From DASSJT01 sp035691065 (GTDB lineage Bacteria; Actinomycetota; Actinomycetes; Actinomycetales; Dermatophilaceae), in NCBI GenBank assembly GCA_035691065.1, contig DASSJT010000267.1:1-13446 (forward strand): a stretch of DNA of 13,446 bases, given 5' to 3'. Below are positions 1-6,284 of this stretch, piece after piece. Position numbers and translations under genes: made by a program. The notes beneath the pieces are model-generated. The model had not been told where the DNA came from, did no database searches, and worked only from the letters and a program-made list of their open reading frames with translations. The number at the start of each line of letters is the position of its first letter. The first letter of the stretch is position 1.

Positions 1-104
1 TCATGCACGCCGACCGCAAGATCCGCGAGCTGATGTCCGAGCGCCGGGCGATCTACAACCAGGTCACCGAGCTCACCAACCGGATCAAGCAGCAACCGCG
101 CTGA
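1..104 (+). CDS. dnaA: DnaA, C-terminal end (partial, 5' truncated by window)
   Basis: This is the 3' end of the replication initiator gene. The frame from position 3 reads MHADRKIRELMSERR and continues to KQQPR, ending at TGA 102-104. That matches the last helix of DnaA domain IV, after the DNA-binding helix-turn-helix, as found in actinobacterial DnaA. DnaA is an AAA+ ATPase that binds the boxes in the adjoining intergenic region and opens the origin. The following oriC and dnaN support the assignment. Only 33 codons are present, so ATPase motifs cannot be checked. Confidence 0.93.
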   Translation, partial: MHADRKIRELMSERRAIYNQVTELTNRIKQQPR

Positions 105-206
105 CTCGCGTCCTGGCAGGAGCAGCACAGGTCCCGCCGGCGGATGGTCGGTCGTATGCCGTGGGGGCAAGGCTTGCATCCCCCCGCTCGGACTGTCCTC
201 TGGGCC

Positions 207-251
207 CGCGCTGGGACTGACCGCGCTGGGACTGACCGCGCCGGGATTGCC
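207..251. repeat. 15-bp tandem repeat, about three units
   Basis: Two exact 15-bp copies (207-221 and 222-236, unit CGCGCTGGGACTGAC) are followed by a degenerate third (237-251, CGCGCCGGGATTGCC). They lie between dnaA and the DnaA-box cluster. The unit does not resemble a DnaA box, and no function is evident. Confidence 0.7.
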
Positions 252-389
252 CGCCGGGTGGGAACCTGCGACGGAACGGCGGAGGGAACTAGTCATGGCT
301 TCCTCCGCAGGGACCGGGGCGGCTGCGACTGCCGCGGCACACAGCCTGGAGGCGCGTTGTCCACCGCCGCGCTGCCGCCGTCCCCAGAC

Positions 390-398
390 TTGTCCACA
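390..398 (+). promoter_or_regulatory. DnaA box, perfect TTGTCCACA
   Basis: An exact match to the preferred actinobacterial DnaA box, on the plus strand. A one-mismatch box (TTGTCCACC) lies 33 bp upstream at 357-365. Confidence 0.85.
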
Positions 399-455
399 CC
401 TGTGTGAGCCGCGTAACCGTGGCGTAACCGGGTGCTCCGCGCACGGCCATGAGGC

Positions 456-476
456 TTATCCACCACGTGTGGATAA
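456..476. promoter_or_regulatory. Inverted pair of DnaA boxes
   Basis: A plus-strand TTATCCACC (456-464) faces a perfect minus-strand box (468-476, reading TTATCCACA on the minus strand). Together they form an inverted repeat with 8-bp perfect arms (456-463 and 469-476) around a 5-bp centre. The perfect TTATCCACA has the E. coli-like A at position 3, where actinobacterial boxes usually have G. Confidence 0.85.
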
Positions 477-493
477 CTCTGTGGAGGAACTAG

Positions 494-502
494 TTATCCA
501 CA
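494..502 (+). promoter_or_regulatory. DnaA box, perfect TTATCCACA
   Basis: An exact DnaA box on the plus strand. It is the right half of a second inverted repeat, CTGTGGA (479-485) with TCCACAG (497-503), separated by 11 bp, so the strongest boxes of the origin cluster within about 50 bp. Confidence 0.85.
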
Positions 503-648
503 GCGACTCGACGGGACATGTGGCATCCACATGACACCTGTGGGGAGATGTGCACAGAGGGCCGAATCAGTGGATCTCCGGCTTCGGCGAACGGAAGCCG
601 TGTGGACGTCGCCCGGCCCTCCACAGACGGCCACAGCCGCGCGCCGCG

Positions 649-657
649 TTGTCCACG
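649..657 (+). promoter_or_regulatory. Near-perfect DnaA box TTGTCCACG
   Basis: One mismatch (last base) from TTGTCCACA, plus strand. It lies in the right half of the box cluster among weaker sites at 601-609, 617-625, 705-713 and 714-722. Confidence 0.65.
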
Positions 658-720
658 GGACGTCCCCACCCGGCATACCGCCTCTGACCAGCGCCGACCC
701 GGCCGCGTCCACAGGATCCA

Positions 721-757
721 CAACGTCTATGACAACGATGAGATCTATCTAGGACTC
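721..757. other. Candidate DNA unwinding element
   Basis: This is the most AT-rich stretch of the origin (a bit over half A+T in a roughly 70% GC context), directly right of the last DnaA-box-like sequence. Position and composition fit a duplex unwinding element, but no further signature is visible. Confidence 0.4.
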
Positions 758-839
758 GACTCGCCCCGAGTACCTGCTGGGGACGACCGACCGCGGTCGG
801 GAACGACCTGCCACGGCTCCACCGATCTCACTCTTTGGC

Positions 840-868
840 TTCCGACCGTCAGCGGGTGGCACTAGGGT
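840..868 (+). promoter_or_regulatory. Possible dnaN promoter
   Basis: A TTCCGA hexamer (840-845), a 17-bp spacer and TAGGGT (863-868) resemble an actinobacterial housekeeping promoter (TTGACN / TANNNT). It would give a leader of about 95 nt before the dnaN start at 972. The -35 match is weak, so this is tentative. Confidence 0.35.
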
Positions 869-971
869 CGGAGCCCACCTGTGTAGTCAAGACAACGTTG
901 GTCACAAGACGTCGAAACCCAGGCCGTGTGGTCGCCGACCGCGCGGTCACCGCAGCGAAGGTCGGTATGCC

Positions 972-2105
972 GTGAAGTTCCGGGTTGAGCGCGAAGTACT
1001 CGCCGAGGCCGTCAGCTGGGTAGCCCGTGGGCTGCCGGCGCGCCCGCCGGTGCCGGTTCTGGCCGGGGTACTCGTCGAGGCGAGCACGGAGGGCACGATC
1101 ACCCTCTCCGCCTTCGACTACGAAGTGTCGGCCAAGGTGACCGTCCCTGCCGACGTCGCCGAGTCCGGCACCGTCCTCGTGCTGGGCCGGCTGCTCGCCG
1201 ACATCTCGCGCAACCTACCGGCCAAGCCGGTCGACGTCTCGACCGAGGGCAACAAGGTCCAGATGACCTGCGGGTCGTCCCGGTTCAGCCTGCTCATGAT
1301 GCCGGCCGACGACTACCCGACCCTGCCCACGTCACCCGAGCCCAGCGGCACGATCGCCGGGGACGTGTTCACCCAGGCCGTGGCCCAGGTGTCCGTCGCG
1401 GCTGACCGCGGCGACACCCTGCCGATCCTCACCGGTGTCCGGGTCGAGATCGAGGGCGAGAAGGTCACCCTCCTGGCGACCGACCGCTACCGGCTGGCCA
1501 TGCGCGAGCTGACCTGGAACCCTGCCTCCCCCGACGCCAGCCACGTGGCGCTCGTGCCTGCGCGCACCCTGTCCGACACGGCCAAGGCGCTCGGCGCGGC
1601 GGGCTCGATCGACGTGGCGCTCGGCGGATCCGCGGGCGGCGACGGGCTCATCGGGTTCGAGGCCGGGCAGCGACGCACGACAACCCGGCTGCTCGACGGG
1701 GAGTACCCCAAGGTCACGTCGATCTTCCCCACCACCACCGACTCCGAGGCCGTGGTCAAGACGGCCGAGCTGGTCGAGGCGGTCAAGCGCGTGGCTCTGG
1801 TGGCCGAGCGCAACACCCCGGTGCGGCTGCGGTTCAGTGAGGACCAGGTCGCCATCGAGGCCGGCACCGGCGAGGACGCCCAGGCCTCCGAGGCTGTGGA
1901 GTGCACCCTCACCGGGCCTGGTCTCGAGATCGCCTTCAACCCGGGCTTCCTCCTCGACGGCCTCGGCGCGGTTGGCACCGAGTTCACCCGGCTTTCCTTC
2001 ACCCAGCCGTCCCGGCCGGCCGTGATCACCGGCCAGCGCGAGCTCGGGGGCGAGGCCGACGCGTCCTACCGGTACGTGCTGATGCCGGTCCGGTTCGCCA
2101 GCTGA
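972..2105 (+). CDS. dnaN: DNA polymerase III subunit beta (sliding clamp)
   Basis: A 377-aa protein of normal length for the beta clamp, the ring that tethers the replicative polymerase to DNA and recruits partners through its hydrophobic pocket. Three clamp domains fit residues about 1-120, 125-250 and 255-377. Family hallmarks are the N-terminus MKFRVERE, the segment ATDRYRLA (169-176) in domain 2 and the C-terminal YVLMPVR (368-374). The start is GTG at 972, preceded by GAAGG (957-961) at 10 nt. The GTG overlaps the last base of a GTATGCCG octamer, so the motif directly abuts the start. The gene follows oriC and precedes gnd by 133 bp, as in other actinobacteria. Confidence 0.97.
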   Translation: MKFRVEREVLAEAVSWVARGLPARPPVPVLAGVLVEASTEGTITLSAFDYEVSAKVTVPADVAESGTVLVLGRLLADISRNLPAKPVDVSTEGNKVQMTCGSSRFSLLMMPADDYPTLPTSPEPSGTIAGDVFTQAVAQVSVAADRGDTLPILTGVRVEIEGEKVTLLATDRYRLAMRELTWNPASPDASHVALVPARTLSDTAKALGAAGSIDVALGGSAGGDGLIGFEAGQRRTTTRLLDGEYPKVTSIFPTTTDSEAVVKTAELVEAVKRVALVAERNTPVRLRFSEDQVAIEAGTGEDAQASEAVECTLTGPGLEIAFNPGFLLDGLGAVGTEFTRLSFTQPSRPAVITGQRELGGEADASYRYVLMPVRFAS

Positions 2106-2173
2106 CTCCTCGGGTATGCCGGGAGGGACAGGGTCGTGCCTGGTGAGCCCACGCACCGTCCGAACGGCTGGCG

Positions 2174-2179
2174 TAGCCT
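2174..2179 (+). promoter_or_regulatory. Weak -10-like element upstream of gnd
   Basis: In the 133-bp dnaN-gnd gap, TAGCCT fits the actinobacterial -10 pattern TANNNT and lies about 60 bp before the gnd start. No good -35 hexamer is seen 16-18 bp upstream, so gnd could equally be read through from dnaN. Confidence 0.25.
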
Positions 2180-2238
2180 GACACGCGGCGACGTGCCGCC
2201 GCACGACAACAGCACACCGCATCCCGAGGACGTGAGTC

Positions 2239-3285
2239 ATGCAGCTGGGTCTGATTGGTCTGGGCAAGATGGGCGGCAACATGCGCGAGCGGATCCGTCG
2301 CGCCGGCCACGAGGTCATCGGATACGACCACAACCCCGAGGTCTCGGACGCCACCTCCCTGGCCGACATGGTGAAGCGGCTGGATGCTCCTCGAGTGGTC
2401 TGGGTGATGGTTCCCGCCGGGCAGCCCACGAAGGATACGGTCGCCAAGCTGGCTGACCTCCTCGACAAGGATGACCTCGTGATCGACGGCGGGAACAGCC
2501 GGTTCACCGACGACCACGACAACGAGCAGCTGCTCAAGGCCAAGGGCGTCGGCTACCTCGACTGTGGCGTGTCGGGCGGCATCTGGGGGCTGGAGAACGG
2601 CTATGGCCTGATGGTCGGTGGCACGGCGGCGAACGTCCGCCGGGCGATGCCCATCTTCGACGCGCTCCGGCCGGAGGGTCCCCGCGACGAGGGCTTCGTC
2701 CACGCGGGCAAGGTGGGCGCCGGCCACTACTGCAAGATGGTGCACAACGGGATCGAGTACGGCCTGATGCACGCGTATGCCGAGGGCTATGAGCTGCTCG
2801 AGGCCAAGGACATCGTCACGGACGTTCCCGGCGCCTTCAAGGCGTGGAGCAGGGGCACCGTGGTGCGGTCCTGGCTGCTCGACCTCATGGTCACCGCGCT
2901 GGAGGACAACCCCCACCTCGAAGGGGTCTCCGACTACACCGTCGACTCGGGCGAGGGCCGGTGGACCGTCGAGGAAGCCCTCGCGCTGTCGGTGCCGATG
3001 CCGGTCATCTCTGCCTCGCTGTTCGCCAGGTTCGCCTCGCGACAGCAGGCCTCCCCCACCATGCAGGCTGTCGCCGCACTGCGCGGCCAGTTCGGCGGCC
3101 ACCAGGTCATGACCGTCGAGGAGGGCGACGCCCTTCGCCGCGGCGAGGTCCCCCAGACGGCGCACGCCGTGAAGAAGCGCGCCAGGAAGTCGGAGAAGGC
3201 TCCGGCGACCCCCAAGAAGGCAGCCGAGCGGGGCCGCAGGGCGGCGGCTGCCGGGCCGAGCTCGGGCGCCGGCTCGACCCGCTGA
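2239..3285 (+). CDS. gnd: 6-phosphogluconate dehydrogenase, decarboxylating, short GntZ-like type with basic tail
   Basis: Oxidises and decarboxylates 6-phosphogluconate to ribulose 5-phosphate in the pentose phosphate pathway. The 348-aa protein has the Rossmann loop GLGKMG (7-12), DGGN (83-86), GVSGG (110-114) and the catalytic block KMVHNGIEYG with Lys166, His169 and Asn170. The acidic residue after the second strand (GYDHN, Asp30) instead of an Asn-Arg pair suggests NAD+ rather than NADP+ preference; this is inferred from family rules. The enzyme core ends near residue 306. A 42-residue tail (307-348) follows, rich in Lys, Arg, Ala and Pro, which is unusual. The ATG at 2239 has CGAGGA (2225-2230) 8 nt upstream. 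The gene sits between dnaN and recF, a conserved actinobacterial arrangement, and ends 19 bp before recF. Confidence 0.95.
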   Translation: MQLGLIGLGKMGGNMRERIRRAGHEVIGYDHNPEVSDATSLADMVKRLDAPRVVWVMVPAGQPTKDTVAKLADLLDKDDLVIDGGNSRFTDDHDNEQLLKAKGVGYLDCGVSGGIWGLENGYGLMVGGTAANVRRAMPIFDALRPEGPRDEGFVHAGKVGAGHYCKMVHNGIEYGLMHAYAEGYELLEAKDIVTDVPGAFKAWSRGTVVRSWLLDLMVTALEDNPHLEGVSDYTVDSGEGRWTVEEALALSVPMPVISASLFARFASRQQASPTMQAVAALRGQFGGHQVMTVEEGDALRRGEVPQTAHAVKKRARKSEKAPATPKKAAERGRRAAAAGPSSGAGSTR

Positions 3286-3304
3286 GCCGGGCTGGCAGGC
3301 CCCC

Positions 3305-4513
3305 GTGCACGTCCGGCACCTCAGCGTCGTGGACTTCCGCAGCTACACCGTCGCGGAGCTCCCCCTCGAACCGGGCGTCACCACCATCATCGGCCTCAAC
3401 GGCCAAGGCAAGACGAACCTCGTCGAGGCGCTCGGCTACCTCGCCACCCTGGGCAGCCACCGCGTGGCGACCGATGCGCCGCTGGTCCGTTTCGGCGCAA
3501 GCCAGGCCGTCATCCGCGCCGCCGTCCTCCGCGACGGGCGCGAGACCCTGGTCGAGCTCGAGCTGAACCCCGGCCGGGCCAACCGGGCTCGGCTCAACCG
3601 CTCCCCCCTGCCGCGGCCCCGCGACGTGCTCGGCACCCTCCGCACGGTGCTCTTCGCCCCCGAGGACCTCGCCCTGGTCAAGGGCGACCCCAGCGAGCGC
3701 CGCCGCTTCCTCGACGAGCTGCTGGTAGCGCGCCAGCCCCGCTGGGCCGGTGTGCGGGGCGACTATGACCGCATCGTGAAGCAGCGCAATGCCCTCCTGA
3801 AGTCCGCCGCGCCCGTGCTGCGGCGCGGCGGCCGGGGCCAGCAGGCACGTCGCCGGCTGGCTGAGGGCGTGAGCTCCGAGGAGGAGCGCTCGAGCGCGCT
3901 GCACACGCTGGACATCTGGAACGGCCACCTCGCCCAGGTGGGTTCCCAGCTCCTCTACGCGAGGCTGCGGCTCCTTCGCGACCTCGTGCCCTACCTCGGC
4001 AAGGCCTACGACCAGGTCAGCGCCGGCCAGTCTGACGCCCAGGCGACCTACAGGTCCTCCCTTCACGAGGCCATGGCGTCCCGGATCGCGGCCGGCGACG
4101 TACCCGACCTCGACGAGCTGCACGGCGCCCTCCTCGCCACCCTCGACGAGGTTCGCACCAGCGAGGTGGAGCGGGGGGTCTCCCTGGTCGGTCCGCACCG
4201 CGACGACCTCGTCCTGTCCCTCGGCGAGCTCCCGGCCAAGGGCTACGCCAGCCACGGCGAGTCCTGGAGCTTTGCGCTGGGACTCAAGCTGGCGGCATAC
4301 CAGCTGCTCCGCCACGACCTGGGCGACGACCCGGTCCTCGTCCTCGACGACGTGTTCGCCGAGCTGGACTCCGGCCGGCGCGAGCGGCTCGCCGCTATGG
4401 TGGCCGACTGCGAGCAGGTGCTGATCACCGCGGCGGTGGGCGACGACGTGCCGGCTTCGCTGCGCGGGAGGACGTATGCCGTGCGGCTGGGTGAGGTCTA
4501 CCCCGATGCCTGA
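3305..4513 (+). CDS. recF: DNA replication and repair protein RecF
   Basis: A 402-aa SMC-like ATPase that binds gapped DNA and helps load RecA with RecO and RecR. The N-terminus MHVRHLSVVDFRSY is typical. Walker A is GLNGQGKT (30-37), the ABC-like signature is SHGESWSFALGLKLA (316-330) and Walker B is PVLVLDDVFAELD (343-355). The SHGES form of the signature is the one I associate with actinobacterial RecF. The start is GTG 3305 with a weak GCAGG (3295-3299) 5 nt upstream. The gene follows gnd by 19 bp and overlaps dciA by 8 bp, which suggests co-transcription and translational coupling. Confidence 0.96.
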   Translation: MHVRHLSVVDFRSYTVAELPLEPGVTTIIGLNGQGKTNLVEALGYLATLGSHRVATDAPLVRFGASQAVIRAAVLRDGRETLVELELNPGRANRARLNRSPLPRPRDVLGTLRTVLFAPEDLALVKGDPSERRRFLDELLVARQPRWAGVRGDYDRIVKQRNALLKSAAPVLRRGGRGQQARRRLAEGVSSEEERSSALHTLDIWNGHLAQVGSQLLYARLRLLRDLVPYLGKAYDQVSAGQSDAQATYRSSLHEAMASRIAAGDVPDLDELHGALLATLDEVRTSEVERGVSLVGPHRDDLVLSLGELPAKGYASHGESWSFALGLKLAAYQLLRHDLGDDPVLVLDDVFAELDSGRRERLAAMVADCEQVLITAAVGDDVPASLRGRTYAVRLGEVYPDA

Positions 4514-5027
4514 CGACGCTGACCCTCCAGCCGAGGACCTGGACGCGGCCGCGTCGGCGCTGGCACGGGCCAGGGCAGCGGCGCGGGCCAAGGGGCTGCG
4601 GCCGGGGCTGAAGCCGCTCCGGCGCCGGCCCAGGGAGGTCCCGGCCGACGCCCGCAGTCGAGACGACGGGCGCGATCCCCAGCTGCTGGGCGACCAGATG
4701 GAGCACCTCCTGGCCGACCGCGGGTGGAAGGTGGACGTGGCTGTCGGCTCGGTGATGGGCCGGTGGCCGGAGATCGTCGGGCCGGAGATGGCCCAGCACT
4801 GCGCGCCGGTGACCTTCGAAGCGGGGGTGCTGACCGTTCGGGCCGACTCGACCGCCTGGGCGACGCAGATCCGGCTGCTCGCCTCGTCGCTGCTGGCGCG
4901 GCTCGAGGGCGAGGTCGGTCCGGGAACGGTGACCGAGCTGCGTGTGGTCGGGCCGAGTGCCCCGTCGTGGTCGAGAGGGCCCCGGCGGGTCAGCGACGGC
5001 CGCGGGCCGCGCGACACCTACGGCTGA
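4506..5027 (+). CDS. dciA: DciA-like DUF721 replication protein
   Basis: A 173-aa protein with a DUF721 domain at about residues 58-148. In bacteria lacking DnaC/DnaI, DciA assists loading of the replicative helicase DnaB. Visible family features are WPEIVG (87-92) and ADSTAWATQIRLL (113-125). The N-terminal 50 residues are Ala/Arg-rich and probably disordered. ATG 4506 is preferred over an in-frame ATG at 4476 because GAGG (4493-4496) sits 9 nt before it and the extra residues of the longer form do not look conserved. It overlaps the end of recF by 8 bp. In most actinobacteria gyrB follows directly; here a convergent regulator gene follows instead. Confidence 0.92.
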   Translation: MPDDADPPAEDLDAAASALARARAAARAKGLRPGLKPLRRRPREVPADARSRDDGRDPQLLGDQMEHLLADRGWKVDVAVGSVMGRWPEIVGPEMAQHCAPVTFEAGVLTVRADSTAWATQIRLLASSLLARLEGEVGPGTVTELRVVGPSAPSWSRGPRRVSDGRGPRDTYG

Positions 5028-5061
5028 CGGCCGGTTCGCTCGGCAGCCAGCTGATGCACAG

Positions 5062-5078
5062 GAGCGCTGCCGGCGCTC
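5062..5078. terminator. Stem-loop between convergent dciA and crp-like gene
   Basis: GAGCGC (5062-5067) pairs with GCGCTC (5073-5078) around a 5-nt loop. It lies in the 54-bp gap between two convergent genes and has no T-tract on either side. It could act as a weak bidirectional terminator. Confidence 0.35.
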
Positions 5079-5081
5079 GGC

Positions 5082-5747
5082 TCAGAGTGCGCGGTCCCGG
5101 GCGCGCAGGACTGGGCGGTTCGTGACGTCGAGGCGACCGCGGTGGAGCTGGACGAGGCCCTCGTCCTCCAGCCGGCGGAGCACGCGGTTGGTCGTCGGGC
5201 GCGACGCGCCGGCGAGCTCGGCGATGTCGGTCTGGCTGAGCGGGATCGAGACCCGCCGGGCGGAGCCCGCCGGGTCGTACTGGTCGCACAGGTCGACGAC
5301 CCGGCGCAGGACCCGCCGGTCGGTGGGCAGGAACAGGGCTTCGACGAGGTGGTCGGAGAGCCGCTTCACGCGCGCGGCGAGGAGGGTGGCCAGCTGCCGC
5401 TGGATGCCCGGGTGCTCGTCGCAGAGCCGCTGGAAGTCGGCGAAGGCGAGCGAGAGCGTCGTGGTCGGCTCGAGAGCGATGACCGTGGTGCTGCGGTGCC
5501 GGTCCCTGGATACCAGGGCGACCTCGCCGAGCGCCCGCCCGGGACCGATCACCCGGAAGGCCACGGAGTCACCCGAGGGCGAGCTGCGGCGGGCCATCAC
5601 CCGCCCCTCGGCGATGAAGTGCACGGTGTCGGCCGGATCCCCCTCGTGGAAGAGCACCTCGCCCCGGGCGAACTGACGCCGCCTCGTGCTCGCCAGCACT
5701 TGTCGCCGTTCACCCTCGGAGAGGGCGCTCAGCAGTTGCCACTCCAT
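5082..5747 (-). CDS. Crp/Fnr-family transcriptional regulator
   Basis: A 221-aa regulator with an N-terminal cyclic-nucleotide-binding beta-roll (about 15-115) and a C-terminal winged helix-turn-helix (about 168-210, with SQTDIAELAGASRPTTNRVL as the HTH). The phosphate-binding cassette region GEVALVSRDRHRSTTV (74-89) keeps the Glu (75) and an Arg-Ser-Thr group (85-87), so nucleotide binding is plausible. No cysteine cluster for an Fnr-type iron-sulfur centre is seen; the only cysteines are 109 and 154. Start ATG 5745-5747 lacks a strong ribosome-binding site. The gene converges on dciA and diverges from the small His-rich gene across 187 bp. Because a nucleotide cyclase is encoded 2 kb away, it is a candidate reader of that signal, but nothing here proves it. 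Confidence 0.9.
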   Translation of the reverse strand: MEWQLLSALSEGERRQVLASTRRRQFARGEVLFHEGDPADTVHFIAEGRVMARRSSPSGDSVAFRVIGPGRALGEVALVSRDRHRSTTVIALEPTTTLSLAFADFQRLCDEHPGIQRQLATLLAARVKRLSDHLVEALFLPTDRRVLRRVVDLCDQYDPAGSARRVSIPLSQTDIAELAGASRPTTNRVLRRLEDEGLVQLHRGRLDVTNRPVLRARDRAL

Positions 5748-5821
5748 GGCTCACTGAAGCACGCCCACGGTGCTCCGACAACGCGATTGGCGAGTGTCGC
5801 GGGCAGCACATTTCCTCTGTC

Positions 5822-5839
5822 GGCCAGGGCACGGTGGCC
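5822..5839. promoter_or_regulatory. Inverted repeat in the divergent intergenic region
   Basis: GGCCA (5822-5826) and TGGCC (5835-5839) are separated by 8 bp between the divergent Crp-like gene and small gene. A second short palindrome, CCTGA-A-TCAGG, lies at 5858-5868. Either could be an operator. Neither matches the classical TGTGA-N6-TCACA Crp site. Confidence 0.3.
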
Positions 5840-5934
5840 GCCCCCGAAACGCAGCACCCTGAATCAGGACCACAGGACAGGGGGAACGCCCCACCAACCA
5901 GCCGGTCGGGCACCTGAAGGGAGCTGAGAGGGCT

Positions 5935-6126
5935 ATGCAGACGAAGCGGCACCACCATCCACACCGCGACCTGGCACACCACCACCCAGCCGTCCACAAG
6001 GTGCAGGGCAAGTGGGTCTGGGCCTGCACCTGCGGCGGCGCCTCGTGCCGCACCAGCACGGCTGGCCTGAGCTGGCGTCACGCGGTCATCGAGGCGCTCC
6101 TGCACTCCACGAGCATCGCCGCCTGA
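5935..6126 (+). CDS. Small His-rich, Cys-containing conserved-looking protein (function unknown)
   Basis: A 63-aa protein. The N-terminal 21 residues hold eight His (6-8, 10, 15-17, 21). The middle is GKWVWACTCGGASC with Cys31, Cys33 and Cys38, and the end, SWRHAVIEALLHS, looks like a short amphipathic helix. I think similar small proteins exist in other actinobacteria but cannot name a family. The CxCxxxxC plus histidines suggests metal binding, which is inference. ATG 5935 follows purine-rich GAAGGGAGCTGAGAGG (5916-5931), so initiation looks good. The gene ends inside a strong terminator stem. It is divergent from the Crp-like gene and convergent with the ligase operon. Confidence 0.72.
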   Translation: MQTKRHHHPHRDLAHHHPAVHKVQGKWVWACTCGGASCRTSTAGLSWRHAVIEALLHSTSIAA

Positions 6127-6144
6127 CCGAAAGGGTCAGGCGGC
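6118..6144 (+). terminator. Strong hairpin terminator containing the stop codon
   Basis: A perfect 11-bp stem (6118-6128 GCCGCCTGACC with 6134-6144 GGTCAGGCGGC) closes a 5-nt loop GAAAG. There is no T-tract afterwards, typical of actinobacterial terminators. The TGA stop of the small gene (6124-6126) lies in the left arm. It could also serve the opposing ligase operon ending at 6285. Confidence 0.7.
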
Positions 6145-6202
6145 GACACCACGCCAGCCAGCGCACGGCAGGAGACACCACGCCAGCCTGCGCCGGGCAG
6201 GA
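6145..6202. repeat. 29-bp tandem duplication
   Basis: Two adjacent 29-bp units (6145-6173 and 6174-6202) match at 26 of 29 positions; the first 15 bp, GACACCACGCCAGCC, are identical. They begin right after the terminator stem, between the convergent small gene and the ligase gene. No coding role is seen. Confidence 0.75.
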
Positions 6203-6284
6203 CAAGGGCATCGGGACCCCGCACGTCGACGTCGCCTCGACGTCCGCGGGGCCGGCACGCCCCAGGCGCGTCGGTCCCGCTGCG

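Larger units (their letters stand above)
105..971. other. oriC: oriC: dnaA-dnaN intergenic replication origin
   Basis: This 867-bp stretch has no convincing gene. It lies between dnaA and dnaN, the standard actinobacterial origin location. Its left part (105-356) holds only a short 15-bp tandem repeat and one GTATGCCG octamer. From 357 to 722 there are many 9-mers matching or close to the DnaA box TT(G/A)TCCACA on both strands. Three are perfect (390-398, 468-476, 494-502). Near matches include 357-365, 456-464 and 649-657 (one mismatch each), and weaker YYNTCCACA-like sites at 480-488, 601-609, 617-625, 705-713 and 714-722. The right part (723-971) contains the most AT-rich stretch and the putative dnaN promoter. 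Confidence 0.92.

Noticed and set aside
1332..2543. 403-aa minus-strand open frame across the end of dnaN and start of gnd
   Set aside because: It spans two real genes and their gap in antisense, with no recognisable motif.
2239..3285. gnd between dnaN and recF as an unusual insertion
   Set aside because: This order is common in actinobacterial origin regions; only the basic tail is notable.
3107..5017. Long minus-strand open frame opposite recF and dciA
   Set aside because: It is antisense to well-recognised genes, has low-complexity composition, and is a product of high GC third positions.
5748..5934. Search for a classical Crp operator (TGTGA-N6-TCACA) between the divergent genes
   Set aside because: No such palindrome is present. 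Only short GGCCA-N8-TGGCC and CCTGA-N-TCAGG repeats were seen.
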